Assembly: GCA_024364805.1 (NCBI GenBank)
Contig: CM044504.1
Coordinates: forward strand, 106,493,205-106,557,204
Direction: 5' to 3'
Origin: Euprymna scolopes
Taxonomy: Eukaryota; Mollusca; Cephalopoda; Sepiida; Sepiolidae
Length of the DNA: 64,000 nt
In this document: one piece after another, positions 24,015-38,514 of the stretch
Numbering within the stretch: the first letter of the stretch is position 1
Layout: the number at the start of each line of letters is the position of its first letter
The notes under the pieces: generated by a model
What the model was told of the DNA's origin: nothing
The model's database searches: none
The model's input: the letters and a program-made list of their open reading frames with translations, nothing else
Made by a program: the position numbers and the translations under genes

Positions 24015-27000
24015 CTAAATGAGAAATCATTTCGATTTAAAATCCATTAAATATTATGCATGTAAAATTGAGAAAAGCATGCATAAAATGGTTCAACATT
24101 AGGTGAATGAGCCAAAGCAAAACAAAGGGACCATTGAATTTGACCTGATACACAAATCTGTAGGTGTGTGGAATTATACATTATTATTGATGGAGGGATG
24201 AGTTTAGTATCAGTTGAACCTATAGAAAAGCTACAGACAGCTGATTGGTTGACTTGATCATGTGACATGGGAAATATTCAGAATAGATTTTTGTTGCTAC
24301 AAGAATTTTGGAAAAGTTAACTGTAAAGATTATAGAATTATTGATGCTTAGATTCTGTGTGGGGATGGTCGAACTGGAAGCAAATTGTAAGTAAGAAAAC
24401 GTAGTGTCATTAGTTAAAATGCTTAAAGTACAGTTTAACATTAAAATAGTTGTATTCTTCATAAAGATACTAGTTTCCAAGAAAAGTATGGACAGATTAT
24501 CTTCAGACGAATAATATAACGGAACTTGTTAATGCTATATAACATAGTGCGTGCTAAACATGAGTTACAGATTTTTGAGATAGACATTATATACCCCTCC
24601 CCCTTAAGGGGGGGATTATATAATATAACGGTACTGTTTTTCTCTGTTAACTACTCTGCATTTTCAACTAATACTAAACACTCGCTTAGCTACAACCACT
24701 ATCAACAATTTCCACCACTCTCTATGTATGTCTAAATCTAAATGCAAATTTCATAAACAAAGCTTCTTTCTTAGAACTGCCAACTGCCCGTCGGTGGAAC
24801 TCTGTTCTGCTGGCTTGCTTTCCAGCTGACTACAATATGGTTATCTTGAAGTCCAATGTACACAAGGTCTTATTGAGCCATCCTTTTAAATAATCAAGTT
24901 ATATCCAATTTCTGCCACTAACGATTACTATATTGTTGTTAACCTTTATTCTTTATTGGCCTTCAGGTCTTGATAAGTGGTGACTCCCTTGTAAAAAGAA
25001 AGAAAAAATCCAAATATTTATTGTAACCTTCTGCTAGTCATATTTAGATTTCATGCAATTTTAAATCACTATATTATTAATATTTATACACACTGCATTC
25101 TCGTTTTCATGCTAATTTCTCAAACGATTCATGTAACAACAAAATGACAAATTTTGGTTATTCAGATTACTTTTTTTGCTATAAGCGGAAATAAAGGGAA
25201 ATAACCCTAAAAGAATAGGATTGTCTCCCCTGGGAGACAGAACAGGTCAAGATGATAGACACATTATTTACAATATATTATTATTATATATAATAAGAGG
25301 CGCAGTTTTTCCCCTCTGTACCAAAATACCATAGTTTTATAACAACAGATGGCACATATAAATTTATTATGTTTAGACTATTAGCCATTACCTTATTGTA
25401 ACTATAGAGCGACATTTTAGACACATTAATTTGTAATATTAAAACATTACATTTATTCCTAGGAGCAACCTCATCATCATGGTCATAACCTACAGAAGAA
25501 GTAGTTCCAATTTTACTCCTATTCCATAAGTTCTTTTACAGCCTCATTCTTCACCACATGAATTTATACTTTTTCCTACTTTCCTGTGTCTACGCCGTCA
25601 TTAACTGATCACTGAATTTATACACATCACATATTCTTACCACTTTTCATCTACACAAATAATGATGTCTCCCTTTACGTATTCACTGGATTTTGATTGA
25701 CTGATATGGTCTCTTCCGATTACATACATAGGAAAGAGAAACCTTCTGACTTATTACTTATCACATTAAACACACCGACAACGCATTACACATGTATTTA
25801 CACATAAAAAACGTTGCTATGTGTGTGTGCCATTAAACTAATAGGCCGCATGGACTTCCGCACACATGTGCTTGTGTTTACACACACGTGCCTGTGCGTT
25901 TTTGTTTACTTGCGTGCATGTGTTTGTGCATGTATGTTTGTGCCATTAAACTAATAGGCTGCAAAAACTTGCGCAAGCATGTTTGTGCTTCTACACATAC
26001 ATGTATACATACATACATGTATGCATGCATGTTTTTTTGTTTGCTTAAGTGTCTTTGTGTATGTGTGTTTGTGCGTGTGTGTGCCATAAAACTATTAAGC
26101 CGCATGATATTGGATACGCATGTGTTGGTGTTTATACACATACATGTGCGTGTGTGTTTGCTTATTTTTTGTTTTGTTTGTTTTTCTTGCATGCGTGTGT
26201 GTTTTCTTTGTAAATATGTATGTATTATATTAACATCATTCTTTACATAAAATTGTTCAATTAATATACACATAAAATTGTTCAATTAATATACACATAA
26301 AATTGTTCAATTAATATACACATAAAATTGTTCAATTAATATACACGTAAAATTGTTCAATTAATATACATGGTTGTTTATATTTTTTAATTGGAATTCA
26401 TTATTGAGATGAGTATTATTTATTAATTTGTTTATTACGGTCTATTATCCTCATCTTTCTTAGTTATTGTTTCACGAGGTTTCAGCCAACTATTCTTCTG
26501 GCCTTCGTCAGGTGGTAACCGTAACCGGATAGCAATGGTTGTTGTTTCTTTTCTTAAAAATCTATCGCTCTGATTCAACTTTCTTCATTTATCTCTTCTC
26601 CGATACTTTTCCGACATCTTTTCTTATACAAGAATTTAATTTTCTTTTTGGGAATAGAAATCCCCACACATTTAGCAAGAGATGCATACCACTTTATAAA
26701 ACCTTTAATATTTCTTATCTATTAAGTAGCAATTACTCATCATATTGTTCTTTTGGTTTTGCTTTTTTTAGTATTTTTTTTATTGTTAAAAATCAATTTA
26801 TTTTTAAAAATTTAATCGTTCAGAATTCAATTTCTTAAAAATAAAATCCTTTATATCACAGAGCCTTGAAAACAATGTGCCTTCCATTAATCCAAGCACA
26901 ATAAACAAATAGTCCTAACTATCTGTGAATAAGTTAGGACCCTTATGTATGCCTGTTTGTATACTCTTATTAGTCTTATTTAAAATGTTTTCTTATTTTC

Positions 27001-30000
27001 AAGACATAGTGTCAAATGTGTTTTCCGTTTGTGGATGTCTGACGCAAACACAGACCCCATGATATTATTGTAAAAACTTCTCATAAAAATAAAAAAATGA
27101 ATATCATCATCATATTCTATGCAAAATTTTACTTGGACAATTGTGGTTAATCATGATATAGGACTTTGTTTTCAATTACATCCCTAGTTAGAGATGGCGA
27201 CACAACATTTATTATTATTCTTTTTAATCGAAATCACACAAAACAAGGCATGAAGCCACTTGATGTAAGAAGCTAACAAGAATGAAAGCTGATTATTGCA
27301 AAGAAAGGAGATGCTTATTGTCCTTAGTCTTGAAAAGACCAAGTCTGTAGACATTACTATACTAAGAATTAAAAAACACATAAAAACAAAATGTCTACCT
27401 TTCTACAATAGATACATGGTAATAAAATAACTCATCTTTGAACATGAGATATTAGTAACAAGAATAATAAACCGTTAAGGCCATAGGTAGAAGGAAAACA
27501 GCAGGAAGAGAGTTATGCTGTTTTGCTGTATATACTACCTGCTTTTTTAGTAGACAGGAGATGCCTATTGACCTTAGTCTTGAAACAGGTGAGGAGGGAG
27601 CTTTTGTTTTGCTGTAAATACGGCCTGCTTTTTAGAAATTCCTACTTCAACTAAAGGAATTTAAATTTTACATATATATATATATATATATATCTTGTAA
27701 ATAAAAAAAAAACGTCTAAACCCAGGGACAACGTTAATTAGGATTGCTCATAGTGTGAATGCGGCATTGCAGAGACTGGAACTAGTTTAAGAAACTGCGC
27801 CAAAAGGATAACACAGGACCGCCGCCCCCACCCCACCCCCATTACATTTCGCCCCGTTTAGTCTTGTGACACATTCGTTGTGTATTTTTTTATTTTTTAT
27901 TTTATTTTTTTTTTTGGTAAAATTCATTTTGTAAAATTTATTGTGATCATTATACAGGAATCTAATATATCAGATACATTTCAGATTAGTAATTCTAGTC
28001 TTTCTTCAGCACCAATGATTCGCCTACGCTGTTACTGATAAGTATGCTAACTGTATACTGACCATTCACACCATGACAACAACGCACCCTGACTCCATTT
28101 CAAACTCTGCAATGAAGTTTCTTCCATTTGACTTGTCCAGACTTGTCTCTTTTATTGATCTTTATTTTTCATATTCAGCTTTTTGTGTCGCTATGAAAAC
28201 AACATTTGATTACCTGTCCAGCTTCTGTGCTTCACCTAATTATATTTGCTTTGTTTCGACAGGCCTATCACAAGTCTTTATCAATGTGTCTTGATCCAAC
28301 ATTTGTTGATATTACTAATATCATAAGCCCATTAGCTTGTCATGTCGTCATAGTTAATATCATCTTTTCTTTTTTTTTCTGTCTTTTTATTTGAGCACAA
28401 GAATTTATTTATGTCCCTTCCAAGCGCCGTCTTATTTTCATATTGATTCAGTATGTTACAAAGTTACCTACAAGAAAAATAAGAAACAAAAAACACTTTT
28501 TGCTTCAGTGAACTTTTAATCAAGAAATCAATATTGTCAATGGCTTGAGTTGAACCTGGTTCAACTGACGTACTTGGTGCATGTTTTTATTGAAACAAGA
28601 AAATAGATCATTTTAGGAGTGTTTTTTACTTTTTATTTTTTTTACAAGGGAGTCATCACTTGTCAAGGCCCAAAAGCCACTTGAGGATAAGGGTTAATGA
28701 GTATACACAGGTCACTGAGACAATAGTGTAGTAAATGTTAGTGGTGGAAATTGAGTAAAATTTTATTATTTAAAGAGGATGAATCAAGAACTTGTTTACA
28801 TTGGACATGAAGACAATATTGTAGTTAGCTGGAAAGCGGGCTAGTGGAACAGAGTTCCACAGATAGGCATTCTAGAAAAGAAGGTTTGTTTATGAAATTT
28901 GCATTTGGTTTAAGTACAGATAAGGAGTAATAGAAATTATTGATAGCTAGTGTATTTTTTCTTTTTTTTTTTTGTGAAGATTTGGCAATAGATTCAAACT
29001 CAGATAAGCACTTGCCACAAAATAATGATAGAACAGAGACATGCTCGCAACATCTCTTCTGTGGGAAAGAGGTTGCAGGGAAGAGAAAAGGGCATCTCTT
29101 ACTAGGTTTCGAAGCCAGTTTGGAACTCTGTCAAGGCAGGATAAGGTACTCTGAGCAGCTCCTGCCCAAATATGGCAACAGTATTCCATTTTAGGACGTA
29201 TCTGACGCTCATACAGGTAGAGGATTGTGTCAGGAGTGAAATACTTTCTGGAGCAGTAGAATGATCCAACATTTTTCTAGCAATTTTGGCAACAGATTTG
29301 ATATAGATCTTCCATTTCAAGTCGAGTGAAAGTCAGACCTAGAAGCAGAATGCTTCTTTGAGACTAGAGCCATTCATATCAATTGGGGCCAAGTGGAGTT
29401 CAGAGCATTTATGATAAAAAGACTGAATCTTGGTTTTTGATGCATTAAAATTAACCAGTCACCTTTTGCCTAATTGTACCATGTGCTTAAGATCAGAGGA
29501 GAGACTCTAAGAGATCTTAGTCGTTGTTGGCCTTTGAAGTGTTGCCATAGATGATAGTGTTGTCTGTGTATATGTTGGCGAATGAACTTAGAATGCGATT
29601 TGGGAGATCATTGATAAAGATATGGAAAAGAGTTGGGCCTAGGATGGATACTTGAGCCATGTCAGCATTGATACTTGGAGTTTTGGGCTTCTGCTCATCG
29701 ACAACTACTTGTATAAACCTATCAGAGAGAAAAGATTCGATGGTTGAGAAGACATTTCCAGATATTCCATAGCTGAAAATCTTGTGAAGTAGATCTATGA
29801 CAAATACCATCAAATGCCATTGATATGTCAAGAGCTATTGTTCTTGAAGAAACTCACATTGATAGGTTCATTCATCCTATGTGAAATTACAGTCAGTACA
29901 TCAGCTGTAGATCTTGCAGGGCGGAAACCATATTACTTGTCACTGAGTAGGATGTTTTTGCTGAGGTGGTTGACAATTTCTCTATTTAACATGCATTAAG

Positions 30001-33000
30001 CAATTTACTCTTGACACACAGAAGACTAATTGATCTGTAGTAAGATGTAGAAAACTGACCTCACATATTTTTAAATATTGGGCAAACTAATGAGGTTTTC
30101 CAACGTGTTGGGAAGCATTTCTCTTTTAGGCATCAATTGAGCAGCTTTGCAAAAATTGATGCTAGTTCTGATTGCAGCTTTTTGAGTACTATAACTGGAA
30201 TATTGTTAGGGCCAGTAGCTTTGCTGACATCAAGGTTCTTGATGAGTTTGGCAACATTGCGAACAGGTACATCACTCCGATTATTTTCAGTCTTGGGAGG
30301 AAATTCTTGAAGTAGGAGATTCTGATTGCATAGAGTTGAGTTTGCTGCAAAGTTCTTGGCAAAGAGTTTTGCTTTGTCAGAGGCTGACAAAATCATCTCA
30401 GGCTCATTGATGATTGAGATAGAGGACACGCATCTGTTCAGGACCTTGTTTATTAATTGCTAAAACTCATGATAACCAAGCCTTCCACTTTAGACTTGAT
30501 AACTCTATCATGTTTTCTATAATCCTTTTACAATGATTGCTGGCAGTTCTACTTTTAAAATATTAATTACATTTAAAGCAATTGAAGTAGTGATTTCTGT
30601 GTGCAATGGTAGCTGGTATGGTTATAAGATAAGTGAATGGTGTGGAAATGTATTGACAAGATAAATATCAAATACTAAATCTATTAAACAATTTAATACA
30701 AATAAGAAAGGCCGATACTGAATTTAATACTACATACAGATATCTATTTCCAAGTTGAACATATTTGGCTATGATTTATTGTGATACTACACTTCATTTT
30801 TTTTCTGTTCTCAGTCAGTGAAGGACTAGATCAATTATTTTTGTACCAATCCAGATCCAGAGTTCCCTTTTTTTTTAGGTTGAGGGGGGGGGGTAGATTT
30901 TGTTAAAATTCCTCATGGGGAAGCAAGTAAATAGGAACTTAATGTTCTTATATAATAATACAAAATATATTGTGCTAAGTTGAACCCAATTAATACAAAG
31001 CAAAAAAAACTTCGAAGTTGAGCTAGATTCAACTGTTATATTTTTATAAAATGAATGCATTTTTTTATGAAACAAGATCTCTAATCCTCAATTGAATGCT
31101 AAATTGTTCAGATGTGTAAGGAGAGATTGCGGAAATTAGGATTAACTACTTTACTAGTGAAGAATGAAAGCGGGTTTAACTGTAAATCTAAAAATAGCTA
31201 ATGGAATTTCTAACTATTATGGACATTTTAAAACATTTCTCAATTTTATTATTTTGTCGATATGATTTGTGCTGGTGGACAATGTCAATTAAGTTCAATC
31301 TTGCATGTATAGACGACATTGGGCAAGTTTTGTGAGCTTCTTCCCATCTTAACCTAGTGTTGACTCGCTTATTACCCGGGGTTGAGTTTATAACAATTAT
31401 GTTCTCAGAGTTACGTTAGATGTGAGTGTGAATGCTGGACTTTCATTAGATCTGTCTTCCTGAGGATGCAGAGTAATGACATGGCTATGGTTCGATGGAT
31501 TTGTGATGTGCATCTTGATAAGTTCTGACACCCTGTTATTAATGCTGAATGTTCCTGGACAGGAGTCTGTTCCATATTATAATTGCTGATGGTTGGTAAT
31601 ATAGACATGTTAAACGAAGCTTAATAAATAAATGTACGGGTAAGTGAGGAAAACGCAGACCAAGAAAGACTTAAAATGAGTCTGTTAAAGATGATCACAG
31701 GCGATGGTACATTGGAACCAACGAAAATGATAGTTTCATGGAGAAAGTCGCTTTATGCTGCCATGGCCAACGTGTAATCCACATTTGATGTTTTAAAATA
31801 TCGATGGCCAGCTGAGAAGCTGGACAACAACAATTCATGAACTTCTTTCCATCTTAACCTGTCGGTCACTCTCACTTGTTACTCAGGCTCAAGTGTCCAG
31901 AGTACTATGTTATATACGAGTAAATAAACTGCAAAGGAATGATTCAGTGCCTTGACAAGAGTTCTGACCCTGTTGTTGAGGCTGAAAATGTCGGCTGAAT
32001 GCTACATCCCTGTGCCTGTTTTACAAGTAACAAAATTACTAATTAATTATATTTTGTCAGCCCATGTTATTACACATCCAACACCTATGCATGCTTTCAA
32101 ACAGACTTCCTTTTTTATAATCCTCCAAGAGTCTCTAATCTAATAAGTCTTGCACTATCAACCAACTTCCAACTCCTGTCCCATCGCCGCAGTGTTGCAT
32201 CCTTGTGCCTGTTTTTCAAGTCCTTTAATGGAATGTTCTCTGACGAGCTCATAGCATTTGTGCCCCCTCAACATAAATACCCCTTCACTATTGAGGTTCC
32301 TAAATACCAGAAAGCTTTCTATTGTAATAGTTTATCCCCTTGAACTGATAGACTTTGGAATTCCCTCCTTGTTTCTTGCTTCTCTGATTGTACTAACATG
32401 TTGAAATTTAAATATAATGTGAACACATCCTGCTTTTCAACTCACTGCATAGTACCTCTGTATACATGTACGATGGTCGTTCCAAAGTAAGGCTTCCCAT
32501 TTTTTAACTACAAAAGTTGAAGACCTATGAAGACGGGAGTAGAACCATTAAAACAAGCAACCTTTTGTACTGTTTCTGATGCACGTCCATGATACGGGTT
32601 ACTTTCTTAGTTTCACATCATCAATATCTACAACAGAGAGATGAAACTTCTAGGTCGCGAATGCATAAGTTCAGTCATAACAATGCGATTTGCAATACTC
32701 TCTGATCCATTCAGGCGGAATAAAATATAGGAGGCATTACTTTTGAAATGCTCCTCGTGTATAGGTCTATAAATTTGCTGAATCTATGATGATATTTTAT
32801 AAAGTTTTTATAATTTTTTATAATTTTTTTTTATTTTCAGCTCTGTGGGCTACCCGTGACACGGAAGAAACCAAGGGCGACCGTGAACTTCACGTGAAGA
32901 CCACATTAAGAGAATTAATAATATACATTGTTTTCCTCTCCGTCCTATGCGTTAGTAAGTATCATACCTGCATTTCTGAAAACCTCAGTTTATTTCTGAA

Positions 33001-34289
33001 TGCTTTTAAATAAAATGAGCTACATTTGAATCCTATTGTTGGATGAAAACAGACTCTGAATCACTTTGAAGCAATTCTTAAAGTCTAAATTAAGTCTTTT
33101 TTTTTCCCCTTCCACTCTATAATGCCAGCAAAACAAATAAAAAGACCGTCTTTGTTTGTTTTTGCTTCTAGATCTTCTACTTTTGTCTCTTCCATTTCTT
33201 CTATGCTAACATTTAGCTCTTCATTCCACAATGCCTGAAAGAGAAAGGAAAATAGAAAATAATTGTGAGAAACTCTTTTGGCTTTTAAAAAGATCCACTG
33301 GCTTAATTTATTCTAATTAACAAACGTGATAAATTTACTAAGATGATTGCTTTCAAATTTGTTAATTACATTTTCGATCTTTTTGCTAGGTGTTATATTT
33401 TATATTCAACTACACTTGGTTGATTGGTAAAAACTTTAATACTATATTGACACCCTCTTATGTTTCTGAATTTTTGAGATGAGGATTGATAATTAGTATA
33501 ATTTAGATTAGTCATACTACTGTTCTCATTTTAAGTGTTATTCACGCAACGTTTCGAATGATGTAACCTTTGACCTTCTTCAGGTGTATGTTGTACAACT
33601 CGGAAAAATCTTTTTATCAAACTTGGGAACGTGTACAGAATTTTTAACAGAATTTCTAAATAAATTCGGTACAATACACCTGAAGAAGGTTTGAGGTTAC
33701 ATTGTCCGAAACATTGTGAAAATAACACTCAATATGAAAACAGTAGTCTGAATAATCCAAAAAATACAAATAGCGCCATCTTGTTTGTGCTTTTTTCTTT
33801 TTACTTCTCTCTGATATCCCCTTGCCAATCAGTCTGACAATGGCATTGCTTCTGTTGAACTAAGCTATGGTTGTGTTCAGTTCTAGGAGGTCCATCCTCC
33901 CAGGCTTTACCTGCTTTTTTTGAGAGAGGGTTGTTTTATTGCTAATTACTTGAAACATTCCTATCAAGCAATACTGATGGGGGTGTTCAGGCATTTTTTA
34001 TAGGCCTGAGACCACTCCTCTTAGTGTGTTAAAAACCTCATCTGACCTTGTGTCTACCCTTCTCGAAATAAATAAACATATCCAAAGTCCAATTCAGATT
34101 GATTGCTGCCATCGGAGACGGTGTTAGGTAGGATTTTACTAGATGGCAGAGTCGATATTAAGATCTGGGGTTTTGTTTACAAAACCTTTTACATTGATGC
34201 TGAGGTGGCCAGCCTTTTTCTAGTATATAATTTTTCATAGAGAATGTCCTTTCAAATTGTATCATTTACATCAACATAATAAGATTATC

Positions 34290-34321
<32 letters not shown>

Positions 34322-35482
34322 NNNNNNNNNNNNNNNNNNNNNNNNNNNNNNNNNNNNNNNNNNNNNNNNNNNNNNNNNNNNNNNNNNNNNNNNNNNNNNN
34401 NNNNNNNNNNNNNNNNNNNNNNNNNNNNNNNNNNNNNNNNNNNNNNNNNNNNNNNNNNNNNNNNNNNNNNNNNNNNNNNNNNNNNNNNNNNNNNNNNNNN
34501 NNNNNNNNNNNNNNNNNNNNNNNNNNNNNNNNNNNNNNNNNNNNNNNNNNNNNNNNNNNNNNNNNNNNNNNNNNNNNNNNNNNNNNNNNNNNNNNNNNNN
34601 NNNNNNNNNNNNNNNNNNNNNNNNNNNNNNNNNNNNNNNNNNNNNNNNNNNNNNNNNNNNNNNNNNNNNNNNNNNNNNNNNNNNNNNNNNNNNNNNNNNN
34701 NNNNNNNNNNNNNNNNNNNNNNNNNNNNNNNNNNAAATACAACTTTGTTATATATGGATCATGGAATTGAATTCTTCTGCAAAAGATCCTACTAATTTGC
34801 ATATTCTTTTAAACATTCATTTTAATTAATTTCTTATGTTTTTTCGGTTTTCTTATGAGATGATCATCTTTAGTTAACTATTATGTGTAATTATATATAT
34901 GCAGATATTCTACATGATTTATACTTGCGTATAAAGATTATAGTAAACACAACCTCTTTCTATATATATTTATGTATGCGTATATATATATTTGTTCAAA
35001 ATATTTTGCCTACCAAACTCATGTCAGTTTTTGGCTTAGGCATGAAACTTAATATATAGGGTATTCGAACCCATGCAAAACTTTATATTTTGTTTTTAGC
35101 TGGGAAAAATCGGTGCAAATGTGTGAAAATTAGGAAAATAGAATTTGCCAGGTAAAGGTCGAATGACAGCTTTACAAATATGCTTGGATAGCTTAATAGC
35201 TATTGGTTCATGATTTAATTTTTAGCCTTGCAGCAAACATGTCTTCGTAGCTTAGGCCTTAACATCAAAGGAAAAAGTAAATCGTAAGCTAAACGTTTTG
35301 GTTTCGTTTCTCAGTGTGGCGCACAAGTCATTCTTTTTTTTTAAATTTTTTAGATCATTACTATATATTGGGTCCAATATGATAATAAATAGAAAATCTG
35401 CATTAATCAAAATATCATATTTAAGCATATTTTATGACTGAGCAATGCTGGGCGACCTGCTAGTACATACTATATATATTAT

Positions 35483-35523
<41 letters not shown>

Positions 35524-38467
35524 GCACTTTTGATTATGAAAATATATTCATATAAATGAAAATGTATTCACACTTTCGAAACATATCTTTTCACCAACTT
35601 TTATTCTCTTTAATCCAAAGAAAAGAAAAAACAAAGAATTTTCAACTGTTTTTTTTTTTTTAAGGAACATATAAACTATCTAAGTTGTTTGTTTTGTCGC
35701 CATTTAACGAAACACGTGTAAGACACAATAAAATATTATGAATAAAAAATAAATATATTTGGTTTTGGAATGTTCACTACCGATATATAATGATCCCAAG
35801 AAGTACAGTGGAATTACTGGTAGATTGAGAAGATAACAAGTTTATGTGTAGGAATTATAAAATAATGGAGAGAGATGGATGAGATCTCAGATGTAGACAA
35901 AATGTATCTGGATGGTGAAGCTATTGAGATTTTTTTTTTTTTTAAGTTTTGCTATCTTATTGATACCATTGGAGCAAATGCTAATATAATTGCAAGAATT
36001 AGGAGTCGAGTTAGGAGTTAGTTCAGGGAATTTTTGTCATTACTAACCAACAGGGCGTTACCACTATTGACCAAGGAAAGAATCTATTAGGCATCTGTTC
36101 ATGATAATGTATGGAAATGAAGATTTGTAACAGAGTGTGTATGAGCATGGTGGAAAATATAGGCAACAGCTGTAAGAAAAAAAAAAAGCATATGCAAATT
36201 AGTAAGTGTGCGCAAGATGGCGTCTGTAGAAAAAGTTCAAAATAGACTTCGTAGCTTAGTGGGGGATGCCCTTTTCTTCCCTGCAACCTCTTTCCCACAG
36301 AAGAGTTGTTGTGAGCCTGTCTCTGCTTTATTATTTTCATGGCAAGTACTCGTCTGAGCTTCAATCTATCGTCAAACTTTCATGAAAAACACTTGTCTAG
36401 CCAAAACCACTATCAATAATTTCCCACACTCTTTATCTGTGCCTAAATCTAAACATAGATTCCATGAACAAAGTTTCTTTCTTAGAACTGCACGCCTGTG
36501 GAACTCTCTTCCTTTTGCCTGCTTTCCAGCTGACTACAATTTGATTGTCTTCAAGTCCAACGTAAACAAGTTCTTGATGAACAGTCCCCCTAAGTAATCC
36601 AATTTACAAAATTTCCACTACTTATGTATACCCATTAACCCTTATCCTCGAGTTGTCTCCAGGCCTTGATAAGTGATGACTCTTTTGTAAAAAAAATAAA
36701 TAAAATAAATAGCATGTGCTCGGCAGAAAGAAAGTCGACATTGAAGAAAATGGACAGGTAAATGCAAAGGTGAGCAGTGACTGGCTAATAATCGGCGTGT
36801 GGTCAGAAGAAATAGAAACGCGTGCCAGATAAAATGGACATGTGGCAGCAAGAGACTTTTAAGTGGTGCCGAAAGTAACAAGAATAAAAACGTTTTGCAT
36901 AAAAGAAAAAATGCCGACCCGGATTTTATTTATTTATATTCCTATTTTATTTTTAGGAATTACTAAAGTAAAGTGTTATAGACACGTTACAGATTGAGAA
37001 CATGTGTTTCATAGAGAAAAATGATCCAAGAATGATGCAATGGATGTATAATATGAATTTTGAAAACCAGCTTAGATCTGATAACCTCAGAGGAATCTTA
37101 AATCTGGGCAGTATAAGGAGATGTGTGCAGAACAGGAAACTTCAGTGGTATGGTCATGTTAAAAGAATGGATGAGAGTTCTTGGGTTAATGGAACAGTTC
37201 AGTTCACAGAGGAAGGCCAAATAAAACATGGGAGGAAGTGATAAAAATTAATTTGAGAGAAAGATGGATAAATAAAAACCTGGCCAGAGATAGGTTAGTT
37301 TAGAAATCAATTTCTTAAATCTAACACATGCCAGCATATAAAATGGATGTTAAATAGATGATACTAAACATTTCATATAGTTTTATAAAGTTGATTTTTA
37401 TAGGATGAAATTAGTGATGGGACGATTCCAATATTTTTCTCGATTTCAATACAATTACTGATTCTGTACTAAATTCCTGATTCTGATTCTTTCTAAATCT
37501 CTAAATATTTAACTATAAAAATGTTATTTTTTTTCTTGATTGCCATAAAAACACATGTTAAATGTGCATATATTTTTTTCAAACATAAACACACTTGTGT
37601 GGTGGGGTGATTTATACTTTACTGGTAGTTCAAAATCCAGAAATATTTATTATTTGATTATTATATTACCAGCAGTGGAAGGTTTTCTTTTGAACAAAAT
37701 CAAATATAACAAAATTAAAGGAACCGTTTTTGGCATCAGAAATATGTACAAATTGCCACAATTCAGATGCTTCAAAAAGCTCTGATTTTTTATTCTGATT
37801 CTCCAAAAAGCTCCGATTTTTTTTTTTTTTTTTCTGATTCCAATGCTTCAAAAAGTTCAGGTATTTCTGATTCCGATTAATCATCCTAACATTAGATGAA
37901 ATCATTTATAGTCTGCTATACAAATCTGTTCCACGTTAAAATTAAAAAGTCCAATATTTATGAAATAGTAAAATATTTTTTCAACAATTTATTATCTTTT
38001 ATGCTGTATTTAAGGATAAGCAATATCGAAACACCACAAAATTATGTTTTTCAATGCGACTTAAAACTAAACATGGATGAATCCACAAATTAATTTGACT
38101 CTTCTTCCATTATCAGAATTGTTGGTTAAAATCTCCATGAATCAATCAGGGAGACATGGTGCATAATCTTACACCGAAACAAGAGTCATAATTATACATG
38201 ATTACAACTATAAAATATAACTACATCTGCAGTTTAATGTCCCAAGGTATAAACAGTCTAACCGTGGGGTTAGTAGTTTGATAAACAGGAAAATACAAGA
38301 AAGGAATGGTTTAACACTTTCATTGTTGTGTGACTCAGAGATTTTAACCAAGAATTCTGATGATGGAGAATTCAAATTAATTTTTGACTTGCCTGTCAAT
38401 ATCCTTTGATATGTGTGTAAATTCATGACTTTCTTATCCCAGAATTTGATTTAAAAGATTAAAAAAG

Positions 38468-38514
<47 letters not shown>

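Larger units (their letters stand above)
7177..32840 (+). other. PKD2 intron 1 (25.7 kb)
   Basis: Phase-1 intron with GT at 7177 and AG at 32839-32840. It is AT-rich and full of insertions listed separately. Parts with nothing recognised: 7190-8600, 8840-10130, 10350-11130, 11440-12230, 14330-14990, 17700-19400, 24015-24640, 25000-25800, 26545-27200, 27645-28640, 30480-30790, 30900-31300 and 31900-32140. Confidence 0.9.

Noticed and set aside
25829-26235. CRISPR-like array with ~90-bp spacers
   Set aside because: The 'spacers' are variant TG/CA repeats of each other.
25878-26285. Histidine/threonine-rich open frames
   Set aside because: They arise from the TG/CA minisatellite.
26245-26370. 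CRISPR-like array
   Set aside because: Head-to-tail 25-bp units without spacers in a eukaryotic intron: a tandem repeat.
32952-33013. Read-through of PKD2 exon 2 into the intron
   Set aside because: A perfect GTAAGT donor at 32955 and the in-phase join to exon 3 (CVITFGM) fit polycystin-2.
34257-34829. Frames over the second N run
   Set aside because: Unknown bases and a TA microsatellite only.
35061-35075. tRNA gene from a B-box-like GGGTTCGAATACCC
   Set aside because: No matching A box or acceptor stem at the right distance.
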